From Pogona vitticeps (lineage: Eukaryota; Chordata; Lepidosauria; Squamata; Agamidae): a stretch of 64,000 bases of DNA. Of this stretch, positions 1 to 13,607 are shown in pieces. The notes under the pieces were generated by a model. The model worked only from the letters and a program-made list of their open reading frames with translations, was not told where the DNA came from and did no database searches. The stretch spans positions 182,792,947-182,856,946 of the forward strand of contig NC_135783.1 of the NCBI RefSeq assembly GCF_051106095.1, in the 5' to 3' direction. The position numbers were made by a program, and so were the translations under genes. Position 1 is the first letter of the stretch, and each line of letters begins with the position of its first letter.

Positions 1-1438
1 AAAACAACCCTCCCTCTGCATGGTCTTAACCTGCCGCATTTGTCATAAATATTTTTGGGGCATGTAAATTAGACCAAAACACTTGTCTGAAAATATTATA
101 CCAATAAAAAAGCAACTGGATTTCAAGTAGCGATTCATTTTAGCAATGACTGAGAATTTGTACAGTTGGGATCATAAGCAGCAGATAGTTTATCTGCTGC
201 ATCTATCTGCATTCCTGAAACATGCAATTGATTTCTAGCCCCCCCCCCCCCAAGCAAAACCTCTTCCTCAACTCAATGAATTTCTACAAGGTGTATTCAA
301 GGAAAGCTTCCTGTAGACAGAAGGGAATCTTCTATTAGGTGTTGGTGGCTTTTTTAATCCAACAGAACTATTATACCGGCTGAACAGGAAAGGAGACCTT
401 CTTCCTTAGTTTTCCTCTACCCCTGCAGTCCCTTATGTCACAAAAATATCTATCACAGAGGGCTGTGGGGTGCTCTGAAACAACATCCAGCATGGTACAC
501 AGGGCTGCAGAAGAATGATATCAATGAAAAATTCCCTCTGCATTTCCTGTCAGAAAGCGCACTTGGAGCAGAACTCCACTGGATGCAATCCTATCTGTAT
601 CACTTTTTTAGAGCTTCAAGGATGAAGTTACAGCAATATGCCTACACTTGTTTTATGTATAACAGACACTCCCAACTCCCTAGTACATACAGAAAACTGA
701 AAAGAAGATAAAGCCATTTATTCTCTGGAAGAATGATCTAGACGGGATCAACCCATATATTTAATATATAACGTTTTAGTCTTTAGCAAAGCTGAAACAC
801 AGTACTAGTTACAAAGGTATATTTTATTTTACATGGTTAAATTTAATGCACTATTTTTCATGAATACATCTCCATCTTGTTCAAACTTCTGAATGACCTG
901 AGGGCAAAACACAAGTAGAAAGCACAATAAATTTTGAAATACTGGGGTATTTTAGGATCCAAAACATTTAATGACTAAGCTGCACTGGAGGCTAAGCAAT
1001 TTCTGGAGAGGTGAGTCTGGCATTTGTCAAGTAGATCCCAGAAAAGCATAGTAAATGAGTTTTTAATTACACTGATGCCAACAAATTAATTTAAGGAAGA
1101 TGATAGCAGTAATATTTCCTATCCTTTCTTCCTCCTGATCCCTTTTGGACAACATGGCATGAGATACAGCAATCCAAACAATTTATGGTACATTTCCCAT
1201 TTCTTAACAGCATCTCCACATTTTCTGGGAGAAGTTTTACAGAGGATGCCTACCATTCCAGCGCAGAGAAAGAGCAAAGATCATTTTTCTTCCTTAGGAT
1301 CCAGCAGTATGGAACTTACAAAACACACTAGATGAAATCTTGTGGCATGGTTATATAAATGGTGTAACTTTTAGATCCCAACTGCTGTTAAGAAATCTTC
1401 CTAGACATTATCTGTAGCAGTGAGTTGCGCAAGTCAGT
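1..1438. other. Intronic DNA, nothing recognised
   Basis: AT-rich BMPR2 intron sequence with a C homopolymer at 240-252. No coding or repeat signature that I can name. Confidence 0.6.
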
Positions 1439-1641
1439 ATGTAACACAGGGGTGGGCAATTAATTTCTATAGGGGGCCACATGAAAAATCTGAACTGTGT
1501 TCGGGAGCCAAAGCAACTTTGCTCAGGTTAAAAAAGGAGGTAGCCCCAGTGATGTGAGTCAAATGAGTGTTCCTTTATGAGCAGAAATCTTCAAAGAGAA
1601 CATGAACTAGGAGCACACAAAGCGGGGACATGGAGAGGTCA

Positions 1642-2429
<788 letters not shown>

Positions 2430-2780
2430 GGCGGCCTCCCCCCTTCAGTGGACACCCCTCTGGCCCTCGGAGAGGCTATGCACTGTGGCCAGAGGGAAGG
2501 CTGAGAGGGCGCACCCGCCTGCACACGGGCACACGGGTGCCCGCGCTCTCACATCTAGCCAAGCCGCGGAGTGGGCAGGCAGCGGCGGTGGTGATGGTAG
2601 TGGTGGCGAAGGCGGTGGCGCGTCCATTCCATGTTTCTGGTCCACTTCCCACAGGTGGGTCACGCCACACAAAGGACAACGCAGCACCTCTCGCCCGATG
2701 CCAGGCTTACTGCCGTGCTGGGTGACCAGAGCCAGAGCTCCAGCTCAGGACCAGCGACGGGCGGGCCGGACTGGAGCAGC
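2430..2780 (-). promoter_or_regulatory. GC-rich sequence upstream of captured exon (possible captured promoter)
   Basis: CpG-rich DNA with GGC/GGT-type repeats lies directly 5' of the captured start codon and inside the element ends. It is most simply the 5' UTR and promoter-proximal part of the donor TMEM178 gene copied with the exon. No TATA box or transcription start is evident. Confidence 0.4.
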
Positions 2781-2833
2781 TCATGGGCCATATGTGGCCC
2801 ATGGGCCGCACTTTGCCCAGGTGTGATGTAACA

Positions 2834-4091
2834 GATAATGTCTACAGAGATTTCTTAACTTGAGGCAATTCCTATAGAAAAGTTACACTGTTTGCATAAC
2901 TGCAGAACAGGATTTCAGTTTTTAAAAAATCACTACATATGGTACACGATCCCAGCCTAGCTGGAACTAATGAGTATCTGTGAACACAACTGTTTCCCAG
3001 AAATCAATAACATAAAAAACAAAAATGAAAAGGTTATAATGAAATACATTGTCTCTTCTTATTTATGTATTATGCCACCAAGATGCAGTACCAAGACATA
3101 TACTTTATATTCACTTAGCTATCTTCTGAGGGTATTTTTCCTTCAGAAAACTGATTCCTATTCACCTAGCAACCTCAGGGGAAAAAACAGTTGCTTTCAG
3201 GAATGTGACAGAACTCTCATACGTTATTCATTAAATATCTCAAGTTCAGTAGCATGCATTTGGCAAGTGAAAGTATATTTGGTTCCAACTCCTAACTCTG
3301 GAAGCTTCCTTCTGTTCTCCTTTGATTCTCTCACAGCCACAAATCACCCCTGTCCTGCTTCTATCTATACGACTAAAGAACCACTGCTTTACTGAACTGA
3401 TGGACATAAGGGCGGTTCCACTGCCAAAAAAAAGTGGGGGGGGGGAAGAGACATAACCAAAAAGAGGGCATGGAGGACAAGGAACACCAAAAAAGGATAT
3501 TCTTTATAAAAAAAAAGAGAGAGAGGGCATTTTGCATTGAATTTGTATATTCTAGTGCAAATTTAAACTAATATACACAAATATAATCACAATTAGACAT
3601 TATTTCTATAAGTTGAAATACACTAGGGCTCACCATATTGCACAAGAAAGTGCTCAACTTTAGTTGGACTATGCCTTTACAATTTAAACTACAAACAGGT
3701 TCTAAGATCGGTGTAGCAGATGCTTTCTTTAGACATCGAGCCTGAGGAGAAACTGTAGGTAAAACCCTGAACCAATCATTTAATATACAGTACTTCAAGC
3801 ACTTCATAATTAACATAGAGTTCCCTATCATAAGGTGTGGCTATGGCTACTGTTATTACACAGGATTCTAGACTTAATCTTCTTAGGCATTTCTCTATCA
3901 ACAGTTATTTTGCTCAGGCAAAAAGTTTCAAGCTATAAATATGCATATGCATTGTTAGGTTACTAGATGCTCTTAACAAAACACTGGGAATAGCTATCTT
4001 CATAAACTTATTGCTTGAGAGCTGACAAAGGCATCTGATCTGCTGGGAGGTAGGAATAAACAGTCTTTCAGTCTGATCCAATATAATAGGA
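2834..4091. other. Intronic DNA, nothing recognised
   Basis: A plus-strand frame of 141 codons at 2970-3395 has no domain, no splice context and AT-rich codon content. I regard it as chance. Confidence 0.55.
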
Positions 4092-4235
4092 ACTGCTGCA
4101 TAGCTCAGTGGTTTAAGCATATGGCTGTGGAGCCAGATGTTGGGAGTTTGATTCCACACTGTGCCTTCTTGACAGGGGTGGGCTGAATGATCCATAAGGT
4201 CCATTCCATCTCTACAGTTCTAAGATTATTATTAT
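4092..4235 (+). repeat. tRNA-derived SINE
   Basis: It reads CATAGCTCAGTGGTTTAAGC (tRNA A-box region), then GGAGTTTGATTCC (B box), a linker with TGATCCATAAGGTCC and an ATT-repeat tail. Remnants of a pol III promoter are visible. A worn copy of the same family is at 6930-7055. Confidence 0.8.
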
Positions 4236-5314
4236 TATTAATAGCTTGCATTTTTGTCAGAAACAGTAAGTTTGATTTCTAAACTGAATACATTTTCCTA
4301 TAGCTTACAGGCGGCTATCCGTTGAATTATTTCACCTAATACTGCCTTTCTATTCCACCTTCATGCTTGGCACAGCTGAAGAATTTTCAATTACCCATGT
4401 TAATTACCTTGTGCTGCAATATGCAAAACTCACTGTTGCAAAAACAAACATGGGAACTGATGGCTTCATACTTTTCATTTTGCTTCAGATAAATATCAAG
4501 CTAATTAAAGAAATCAGAAAGTACAGTAAATGAAAGATCATAGAGTTAAATCTAACATTTATGTGAGAATATTTCTGCCAACACAGTGACTGAAATTCTG
4601 TTTGTGGAGTTATGCCACATAAGGCTGACGATGTCACCAGCTGCTGAAATAAAACATCCACCCCTCATCAAAGGTCCTGCAGCTCCCATGGGATCCTTTA
4701 TTTCATGGGGAAGCCACTGGACCAGGGAGAACTCTACAATTCCTCAAAATCATGGCCACCATTAAAAAAATATCCCAGCAATAGCAGTTTTCAAAAATGA
4801 AAGATACCCATCTCATCCTATGGCCTCCAAAGGCTTTCCTATTATGAAAGGGACCTTACAGGAGCCTTGATATCTTTGATGATGAATTAGAAAATTTTCA
4901 TTTCCAAAAAGCACTGCATCTGATGATATCAACAGCCTTAAGTGGCACAGGTTATACTATAGAACAGAATTTCAGTTAGCGAGATGTTAATCTTCCCATC
5001 CCCCTGCAGCACATTGCACTGCCTCAAAATCTGGTTGTGGGCATTTCCCATCCATCTGGGGCAGATTTTCTTAAGAGTTGTAAAAGGAAAGAGAAATCAC
5101 CCACTTCCTGGGATGGTTGCTTTGTTTAATTAAATTAAGCCACTGGATTCTGGATATAAGAAGAAACAGTTTTACTCTCTGTATTTCTTTTTCTACCAGT
5201 TTCCAAAATGAAATCAATTTAAAGATGTGAGGGGGTTTAGCATTTTCAGTATTGTTTTTGTGCAGTTCAATATCAGAAAGTATAAATGATGAATCCAAAT
5301 TATAAAATAAAGTA
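4236..5314. other. Intronic DNA, nothing recognised
   Basis: No gene or clear repeat seen. Confidence 0.5.
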
Positions 5315-5512
5315 CAGTGGTGCCCCGCATAGCGATGTTAATCCGTTCCAGGATTAATGTCGCTATCCGGAAACATCGCTATGCGGGGGGGGGGGACACC
5401 CAATAGGAACGCATTAAACTCCGTTTAATGTGTTCCTATTGGGGAAAAACTCACCGCTATGCGGGGAATCCTCCATCCGGCCGCCATTTTTGCTGCTCGG
5501 TAAGCGAAGAAT
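5315..5512. mobile_element. Tigger/pogo-like MITE, right end missing
   Basis: It starts CAGTGGTGCCCCGCATAGCG after a TA and contains an internal inverted pair around GCTATGCGGGG. The matching right terminus is absent, so the copy is truncated near 5512. It is related to the four complete copies at 36.6, 41.2, 52.9 and 63.0 kb. Confidence 0.75.
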
Positions 5513-6929
5513 TCACGCTGTTCTTTCCAATTAGGATATGCTTCCATTATCCTGTGTCAACTGCCACCAGGTTTATTGTTCTCCATTTTAGTTTCTTTCC
5601 CAGATCCTCCTGTACGCTGCGAAGCATTGCTTTCGGATGCCATTTTCTCTTTCTCTTTCCACCTATCACTGTTTGCCCAGCTATTCTCATGTGTTCTCAT
5701 GCAAACAAGACTGCACTCCCCAAGGAACTTAACATAAGAAACCCTTTACATTTCACATGCCCCAGGGTATGGTGAAAGATTATGCAACACTCTCTCCAAA
5801 AACCTACTAAATGATCAACATCCCACAGCAAACAAAGGAAAGTCCAGAAAGCTATTAAAAATCTTGAACAACACATACAGAACCAGCCCTCTGCACTGAA
5901 TACTACGCAAATATTCATCACCACAAGAAAAAAAATCTATGATGCACAACTTATTTCCTTGAAGAAAAAGAAGGAAAACAAACTACTACAGAGCCAGTTG
6001 GCCTACAACAGGAACACCATGGACTTATTGTGGGTATATTGCAATAATATATAAGGTCTATGTAATATTTGTATGCATTTAATAGTGACCACAAACACCA
6101 CTTACTGCAAAAATGTACATAAGATACTCATAACCACAACCACATAATCATATAACATCTTTAATCCAAATAATTCATACTCATAGTCACATGCACCCAT
6201 GTGAGAGATACTAAGAAAGTTTTACCAGTATCATCTGCATTTTCCTCATTCTATAAAAATGAAGTGCAGATTATGTGTGGGCACTAAACTACTAAAAATG
6301 TTGCAAGATACTGTAATTATCTTCAGCACTCCTTCACACTGTTGATAAATTAGAGACAGCAAAGAATGCCAGTTGAGATCTTCCATTCAGCTGTTCAATC
6401 CCTATAAGCTAATTATCACTTAAATATTTTTCCAAGAGACCTGCCAGACTGTAGGATCCACCTAATGCATATCACACTAATACAGAACATTAAAAGTTGG
6501 CTGCAGATACTGATCTAAAGACTATAAAAAGTGGGATGAGCAGAGGAAAGCATAGGGAACTCCACAATTTGCTTTGTGTCACCTGAACCAGACAACCAGT
6601 TCAGAAAGCATTACTCCATGATTTGTTTAGTGTCATCTGAACCAGGTAGCATTCAGTGCTCTGGCTTGTTTCAGTCCCAGCAAGACAAAGAACAAATCAA
6701 AGATTCCATGGTTGTTCGGAGAGGACGGGGAAGTAAGTGAACTGGCTGCTGACAACTCTATGGAATATTTAGCATCTCCCACGACAAGTAAGAGCAATAT
6801 GGCAATGTGCAACAGCATGTTGCTCATACTCAATTAAATAGGGTTTCTGGACTTCCTTGCCTCACTATCATGTCAGAACATGACTATTTTCTATAATTAC
6901 AGAGAATTGGTCCTAAATTAATATAAACT
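5513..6929. other. Intronic DNA, nothing recognised
   Basis: No gene or clear repeat seen. Confidence 0.5.
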
Positions 6930-7055
6930 GCTGGATAACTTAGTTGTGTAGGCATCTGGCCAAAGGTTGGTTTCCTGCTGTGCCTCCATAACAGGGGTTG
7001 GACTTGATGATCCATAGGGACTCATCCAGCTCTGCAGTTCTAAGATTGTAAACTA
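6930..7055 (+). repeat. Worn tRNA-derived SINE
   Basis: The 3' half matches the copy at 4092: CCATAACAGGGGTTGGAC, TGATCCATAGGG and CTGCAGTTCTAAGAT. The tRNA part is strongly diverged. Confidence 0.65.
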
Positions 7056-7560
7056 AGGTTGAAAATGCTTTTTCTAGTGATCAGAATAGGTTGGACTTCT
7101 CCACAGATCTGATTTTTCTCCATGCTGAAATAATGTAAACTAGTCTCTAAACACTGAAAATTGCTGACTCTGTTACCCTACTACTTCATATTGACCATTT
7201 TAAACAGACACTCAATATTTAGTTTTTAGCTCATGAGAATGTGAGAAAATCAAGGGCTTTGCTCTCTGAAAGCATCATGTGCCAGTCTCTGGATATTTTT
7301 CTATGGTGAATTAATCAAGTTAGAATTACACTTCATCAAGCCTCCGTCTCCTTTAATATTAACTATAAACAATTAGAGAATATCACTGTGGGATCTAGAT
7401 AATGGCAAGTTAAATGCTCAGCTACCTTCTGCCACTCCAGATTTTACTATGGTTTCCTTTCTATTAAATTATTAAGGAAATGGCATAGTCTCTTCTCTTC
7501 AACATAACTTTAGATCTATTGTATTTCAAACTCCTCTGAATTAAACAGCACTGGAGTGAC

Positions 7561-7683
7561 TTCTGAAAATTAAAAATACAGAACTGCATTTCATGGTTTT
7601 TTTCATTTACACTAATATTTTTGAATATTGGTATAAATGAAAAAAAACCATGAAATGCAATTCTGTATTTTTAATTTTCAGAA
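7561..7683. repeat. Near-perfect 123-bp hairpin
   Basis: TTCTGAAAATTAAAAATACA at the left is mirrored at the right, and the arms run inward through GCATTTCATGG to an AT-rich centre near 7622. Only a few mismatches are seen over arms of about 55 bp. It is probably a small fold-back MITE. Confidence 0.85.
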
Positions 7684-7967
7684 ATTTTTAATTTTCTACA
7701 CATATTTACTTGCAAGCCTATAAAGAATTTGAAGGCGTTAACTCCAAAGTCATATATGCAAGACTGCAGTTTCATATATACTGTACTGACAACAATCACA
7801 ATACATATTTAAAAATATAGTTCTTCCAGATATGTGACACATTGGCAAATTTACAAAATGGATAGATGCAAAATTAATGCTCAGTAAGGACAGAGAATTT
7901 ACTCTATGAGAAGTTGTTTCTTTCTCTCTGTAGACTAAAGGAATTACACATAGATGACATTTACACT

Positions 7968-8070
7968 TCCCATTTCAAAAATGCTGGGGTTAGTAGGGGT
8001 GCAGACCATCCTGTAGTTCAAAATCCATGTATAAACTCCTATGCCTCCAAAAATGGAATTACAAAGCATA
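7968..8070 (+). repeat. Unclassified old repeat fragment
   Basis: It contains AATGCTGGGGTTAG, a CAAAATCCATGTATAA block and ACAAAGCATAAAC. The same order of blocks recurs at 24119-24180 and 24886-24945, split there by a MITE. Confidence 0.6.
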
Positions 8071-8074
8071 AACT

Positions 8075-8295
8075 CTGGCACAGTGATTAAACTGCAGTAA
8101 CTCTGCTCACTAACTGAGTTTGATCTTGGGCTCAGGTAGCTGGCTCAAGGCTGACTCAATCTTCGATCCTTCCAAGGTCAGTAAACTAAGTAACCAGCTC
8201 ACTGGTTGGGCAATGTGTACCCTGCATAATGTAAATTGTAATCTAAGCAGACAGCGCTTTAAGCACTATGGGGTAGTACATAAGAAGCACACTTC
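8075..8295 (+). repeat. tRNA-derived reptilian SINE
   Basis: It runs from TGATTAAACTGCAGTAACTC through GGCTCAAGGCTGACTCAATC and a GGTCAGTAAA block to a tail with TTTAAGCACTATGGGGTAGT. This is the architecture of squamate tRNA-derived SINEs. Related copies are at 55096-55255 (minus) and 60014-60255 (plus). Confidence 0.8.
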
Positions 8296-8317
8296 ACTTT
8301 TGCTTTTTTTTAAACCA

Positions 8318-8450
8318 TAGGTTCTTAACCTGTGGTCCACATATGCCCTCACAGGGGGTCAACAAAGGTGTGAAGAAATTTTATGTTATTTTGCAGTTAA
8401 AATAGGTTAGGCAGGCAGGCAGGCAGGCAGGTGCTGGAAGCTGCATTCTG
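8318..8450 (+). mobile_element. hAT fragment plus (GGCA)n
   Basis: It begins AGGTTCTTAACCTGTGGTCC, a common hAT terminus, and runs into a GGCAGGCA microsatellite at 8410-8431. The right terminus is not clear. Confidence 0.55.
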
Positions 8451-9199
8451 AAACTCCAAGAAATACAAAGTATGCTGGATCCACACATTAATTCAGAAGC
8501 AGCTAGCCAAGACCATTCATTTTTGTTAGGAATGTGCTATGATCAAATTCCTTAGCATCCCTCCACCTCTCACACACATACATGTCTTCTAAGGCAGCAT
8601 TTTACTAGACAGAGCAAAGTAACTGTCAATGAAATTATTTTGAATGTACTTGCTTTCTGCTGTAAATCTACACTCTAGATTCAAAAATACGGTGCATATC
8701 ACAGCTAGAGGAAGTAGCTTTCTGCTCCACCAATGATTCACAGCAGCCTACAGAAATACTGTAGATAGATTTCTAGTTGAATGGGGTGAGCTGTAACACT
8801 GGGAGGGAGCTTGAAGGGGAGACCCTAAAAATCAGATGAACATGGTTTACTCCAGGAAATTGCCTCTGTTTAATTATCAGAACTGCCCTTCTCCTTCAAG
8901 TACCTTCTACTCCACAGTTTTCCTACCGTTCAGTGTACAACTACACCGCAGGAAAAATGCAAGCTGATCTGCTGTGATTCGCACCCACGGATTTTGGATT
9001 TCCCCTGCCAAGATTGTTGTAGCTTTCAGATAGCAGGTGATAGCAGGGGTAGAGACAGTCAGCTTGGTTTGCACTGAGCTCTAACAACAGAAGGTGCCCC
9101 AACATGGTGCTAAATTTGCAGACTGACAATTTCCACTTCTCTTTTTTATCCTTCTCCTAAGTGCTCTAGCAAAAGCCTGTTCCAGTGCTCAGTTAAAAC
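8451..9199. other. Intronic DNA, nothing recognised
   Basis: No gene or clear repeat seen. Confidence 0.5.
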
Positions 9200-9300
9200 C
9201 TTAACAGGAAGGAAGGAAGGACTTTATTGCCTGAACATAAGGAACACTCGTATGAGGAGGAATGACATCCCCATGAATGCCCCTCTGATTCAGATCAGAT
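9200..9300 (-). repeat. LINE 3' end with TTCC tail
   Basis: On the minus strand it reads GGCAATAAAGTCC followed by a short TTCC repeat, the pattern of a LINE 3' terminus. Too short to classify. Confidence 0.45.
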
Positions 9301-9891
9301 GATCACAGTGGCAGAAAAAAAATATTGAAAGTGGACAGTAATGTCAATGTCAGTAATGTCAATGTCAAACCAATTGAAAACAAACTGAATCACTCTTGTC
9401 AACTGAACACAAAATATGACTCCATAATGAGCTTCCCTGCATTGAGTTTTATAATGTGTAGTCACCGAGTTTTAATTCAAATTCATCAGTGCTCAATCCA
9501 ATTTAAATTACAGGGTAAACAGCAAAGGTGGTGTCTCCAAAAAGTAGTATTTAGGGATTTCTAGGAGGTTGCCAGGGAGAGGAGGGGCAAAAGAGTTTAT
9601 TCATATACTGTATACTCTGCAATGCACACATAACTCCAGATTCCACAGTTATTGGTTCTATAATTTTAGCTTTAGATATGTTCAAACTTATTGTTTTACA
9701 TTCAGGTCATTTCAGACCATTCATTTTAAAAATAGTTACAAACCACACTGGAACTTTTATTACAGGACAGAAATGTAGACATGGTCTAGAGGGGCGGGGT
9801 AAAAATCAAATAAATAAATAAATAAATAAAAATAAATGTAATAAATACCTTGAACAGTAGATTAGTTTGATATCTTGTTTCTCCTTGTAGT

Positions 9892-10080
9892 AGGGTGGGT
9901 TTCATTTAAATCAAACAGATTTAAATCACAATTGAAATAATGATTTGATCACTGCAGGGTTGATAAAATTAATGTTTTTTTTAAAAAAATAAAAAATGTA
10001 AATTGTTTTTTATTTTTAAAAATATCATTGAATTTTATCCAATCTGCAGGGATTTAAGTCAAAACCAAATCAACCCTGCC
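9892..10080. mobile_element. AT-rich MITE with TTTAAATC ends
   Basis: The left end has AGGGTGGGTTTCATTTAAATC. The right end, reversed, has CAGGGTTGATTTGG and TTAAATC. This matches a MITE type rich in ATTTAAATCA seen across reptile DNA. Target duplication is not resolved. Confidence 0.5.
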
Positions 10081-10323
10081 TTTTGGTTTCTCTCAAACTC
10101 ACTAAAATACTTGCCTGACATAAATATTAATACTTCCTTTAGATTTTGAAAATGCATACTCTGTATTAGTGATATTTTCTTACAGGTTTGCTGAATTCAT
10201 TCTTCTGTTGGTCAGCTGTGCCCCTCTAAATGTGTTTGGACTAAAACTCTCACAATACTGGATAGTGCTGATAGTCAAAGCTGCCCACCTTGTTTTATAC
10301 TAAAAGTACACCAGCACAGTGTT

Positions 10324-11875
10324 CTATTTAATTATTTATTTAACTTATATACCGCCCATGCTCCCCAAAGGTCTCTGGGCGACTTACAACAATTAAAATA
10401 CAATTAAAAAGATAAAACAATTAAAATACTTACTCTAAAAATTGCCATCAGGACCCACGGTTGATATTATTTCAATTAAAAGCCTTCTGGAACAGGAAGG
10501 TTTTGACCTGGTGCCGAAATGTCATCAGCGTCGGCGCCAAACGAATCTCAACTGGGATGCCGTTCCATAGTCTCAAGGCAGCTGCCAAAAAGGTCTTTTG
10601 TCTATAAGCCATCCCTCTTACCTCCTTGAGGGACTGCTCTTTCAAAAGGGCCCCCTGGCTAGATCTTAACTGTCGGGTATGTTCATATGGAAGGAGGCAG
10701 TCCTTCAGGTTTCCAGGGCCCAACTTTGAATTGGGCCCGGGCAGCAACTGGTAGCCAATGTAATTTAAACAGAATCAGCTTATGTGATCCCTAGTGGCCC
10801 TAGTGGACTGAGAGATCCAGGAGTATCAACAGGGTCACACTCCCCTGACTCTCTCCAAGAAAAGGTCATCATACAGGGCGACCAAGGCAGTCTCCGTACC
10901 AAAACCCAGCTTGAAACCTGATTGAAATGGATCCAGAAAATCCGTTTCATCCAGCAGTGCCTGGAGTTGCCCAGCCACAACCCGCTCCAACACCTTGCCC
11001 AAATAAGGGAGGTTCGCCACTGGTCGGTAGTTGACCACCAGCCTTGGGTCCAGGTTAGGCTTTTTAAGGCGTGGTCGAATTACCGCCTCTTTCAAGGCAG
11101 GAGGGACCACTCCCTCTCTCAGGGAGGTGTTCACGGCCTCCTGGACCCAGGTGCGAACCCCCTGGCAGATCTTCCAGTTAGCCAAGATGGCCAAGGGTCA
11201 AGTGGAGTGGTGGTAGAACGGACAGATCCAAGCACCCTGTCCACATCCTCAGGTCTCAACAACTGAAACTCATTCATTAATACTTGACCTAAGCATGGCA
11301 CACTGGAACATCCTCTGATTCTGCAGTAACAGAGTCCAACCCACTGTGAATCTGAGTGATTTTCCCCTCAAAATGAATGGCAAACTCATCACAGTGAGCT
11401 GATGAGCAGTCTGGGACCTCCACCGGATTTCCCGGTTGAAGAAGATCCCGGACCATCCGAAACAGCTCTGCTGGATGACAATCTGAGGAAGCAATATGGC
11501 TGGAGAAATACTGTTTCACCAGCCGTATTGCCACGAAATAGACACGATAATGGGCTCTAAGTCGTGTTCGATTGGACTCCCAGCAGGATTTCCTCCACCT
11601 GCACTCCAACCATCTCCCCTTTCACTTCATCGCCCGCAGTTCAGAAGTATACCAAGGAGCTGTCTGGGCTCTGCATGCAGGGAGAGGGCGCTTAGGTGCA
11701 ATCATGTCAACCGCCTAGGTCATCTCCCTATTCCATAGGGTGACCTGAGCTTCGACAGGAGTGCCAACCTTATCAGACGGATAATCTCCCAGAGCATTCA
11801 GGAAACCATCTGGATCCATTAGTCTCTGAGGGCAGATCATATTAATAGATCCCCCACCTGTGCAGAGGGTTTCCA
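10324..11875 (-). mobile_element. 5'-truncated L2-like LINE
   Basis: Minus-strand frames encode the pre-RT linker (near 11289-11609, with PAELFRMVRDLLQPG), then the reverse transcriptase N-terminal block with RLKKPNLDP, NYRPVANLPYLGKVLERVV and DPFQSGF near 10835-11194. A C-terminal part with RLWNGIPVEIR lies near 10472-10747. The NYRPV and QSGFR motifs place it in the L2/CR1 group. The 3' end at 10324-10390 reads as a GCGG-TATATAAG block with an AT-rich tail. The frames are broken and the catalytic part is incomplete, so it is dead. Confidence 0.85.
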
Positions 11876-12299
11876 CACAGAAACATGTTTAATTCATTCT
11901 TATTGTCAAGTAAATTGCCATTTCCATACAGAAGATGCACTCAGCAGCTGAAATTCTGCCTAATGTTTGACTTATGGGAACAGTGTTTTAGCAGATTTTT
12001 TCATAAGGAACTTATGAAGGAACTTATGAAGGAATTTTCATTGATTCCTGTTCCATCCTATAGTTTACATTCCTGAAAATCTACTCCAGAGGAAAGCTTT
12101 TCTTCCATGTTAGTTGTTAGTTCAGCCCCTCCACTAGAAACAGGAACCACATAGTGATGATAAAATACTACACACTAACATAGTATTCATATCTCATAAC
12201 TCCACATAAGTTATTTTCCTGGGGACTTCTACAAATGAATATTTCAGCTCCAGCTCTACTTGCTTTCAACAATTTGATGTTAGGAGCTGAGCAAAATAC

Positions 12300-13320
12300 T
12301 TTCCTTTCAATAGCAACTGTTCATTCAAAGCCCACAGATATAAGGGCAGTGCTCTTTTGTATTCTTGGTCTGTGTGAATGGGGTGCCGAAACAGGGATGT
12401 TGTATACAGTCAGCTGTCCTTGGAGACAAGTGGCGAAAACACCTTCCCCCACTATTTTGATAGTTGCCACCCCAGGCTGCCATTCCATAGGTGTGGTAAT
12501 CCTTGCAGGAGGTATGGTTAAACTCTGCCTGGACTTGACTGGACTCTCCTGGGTAGCAGGTTGTGGGTTAGGGAGGAGCCACAGGCTGTCTTTCTGGACC
12601 TCTGCAAGCAGGTTGCTTGTGGGATCTCTGCAATTGCTTGCCTCTGCTTCTTCTTCTGCTGCTGGTGGGCTCTTCACTGGTTCTCGGCTTCTGGCCTGGT
12701 CTTGACAGATCCAGGCAGTTTCCTCTGGCAGCACTAGCAGCTCGACTTAGTAACCGGTTTCAGAATCATGGCACCATATTGTCTCCCATCCTGCCACTGA
12801 CCTCTCTGGCAAGAACAGAACCTCCTAGGCTTCACACGCCTCCTAAATTCCAATCCATGGCATCTGCCCAATAGTACCTCAACCTCCTGATTCACTCTCC
12901 TCATTACATTCCCACCCTACTATGACCACATCTGTGGCTTTGAGGGCATCATTTGCCTCTCTTTTGCCTACTCCCTGTCCACAAGTGAACTGTGTATCAG
13001 GAATCTCAGCCATACTCAGGGAGGTGGAAGGCCCACTCTCACAGATAGGGAGGCCCTCACCAGTCCCACAGCCTATAACCCTGGAACACTCCAAGAATCC
13101 CCCCGGCAAAATTCTGGGATGTGCAGCCCAGAAACATACGTCTAAATATCCAGTTATCTACTTTCACCACTGCCTCCTCTGGCCAATTCCTAATTTCAAA
13201 AACAAAGAAGCTACCACAATACTGTCTGGTAATTGTAGGTCCTCTTGCAAGTCACAGTTCTTGCGGTGATGTCCTCTATAGAGCCTAATGGGCATTCTTT
13301 GTGCACAGGTCTGGCCATCT
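12300..13320 (-). repeat. Unclassified GC-richer segment
   Basis: Two minus-strand frames (12321-12734 and 12879-13109) are longer and more GC-rich than the surrounding intron but match no protein family I know. Lack of splice signals and composition suggest part of a transposable element rather than a host exon. Confidence 0.35.
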
Positions 13321-13607
13321 TACATCAGGGATGGACAAAGTGCAGCCTTTTGTATGTTGCTTGACTGCAATTCCCAGCATTCCTCACCTTTTGCCAAGTT
13401 GTTCTATAGGTGATTGGAGCCACAGCTGAAAAAGAACTGTAGGATCACACTTTGTCATCCTCTTCATTAAAGGATTTTGTGAAAAGAACAAAGTTTCAGC
13501 CTCTATTCAGTGAGAGTTCCTACATCTCTATACAGTACAGTATCTCATTCTCATTATTTTAGCTCAAAAGCAGAATAACTACTAGGGATAGGATTTTTCA
13601 TCTTTGA

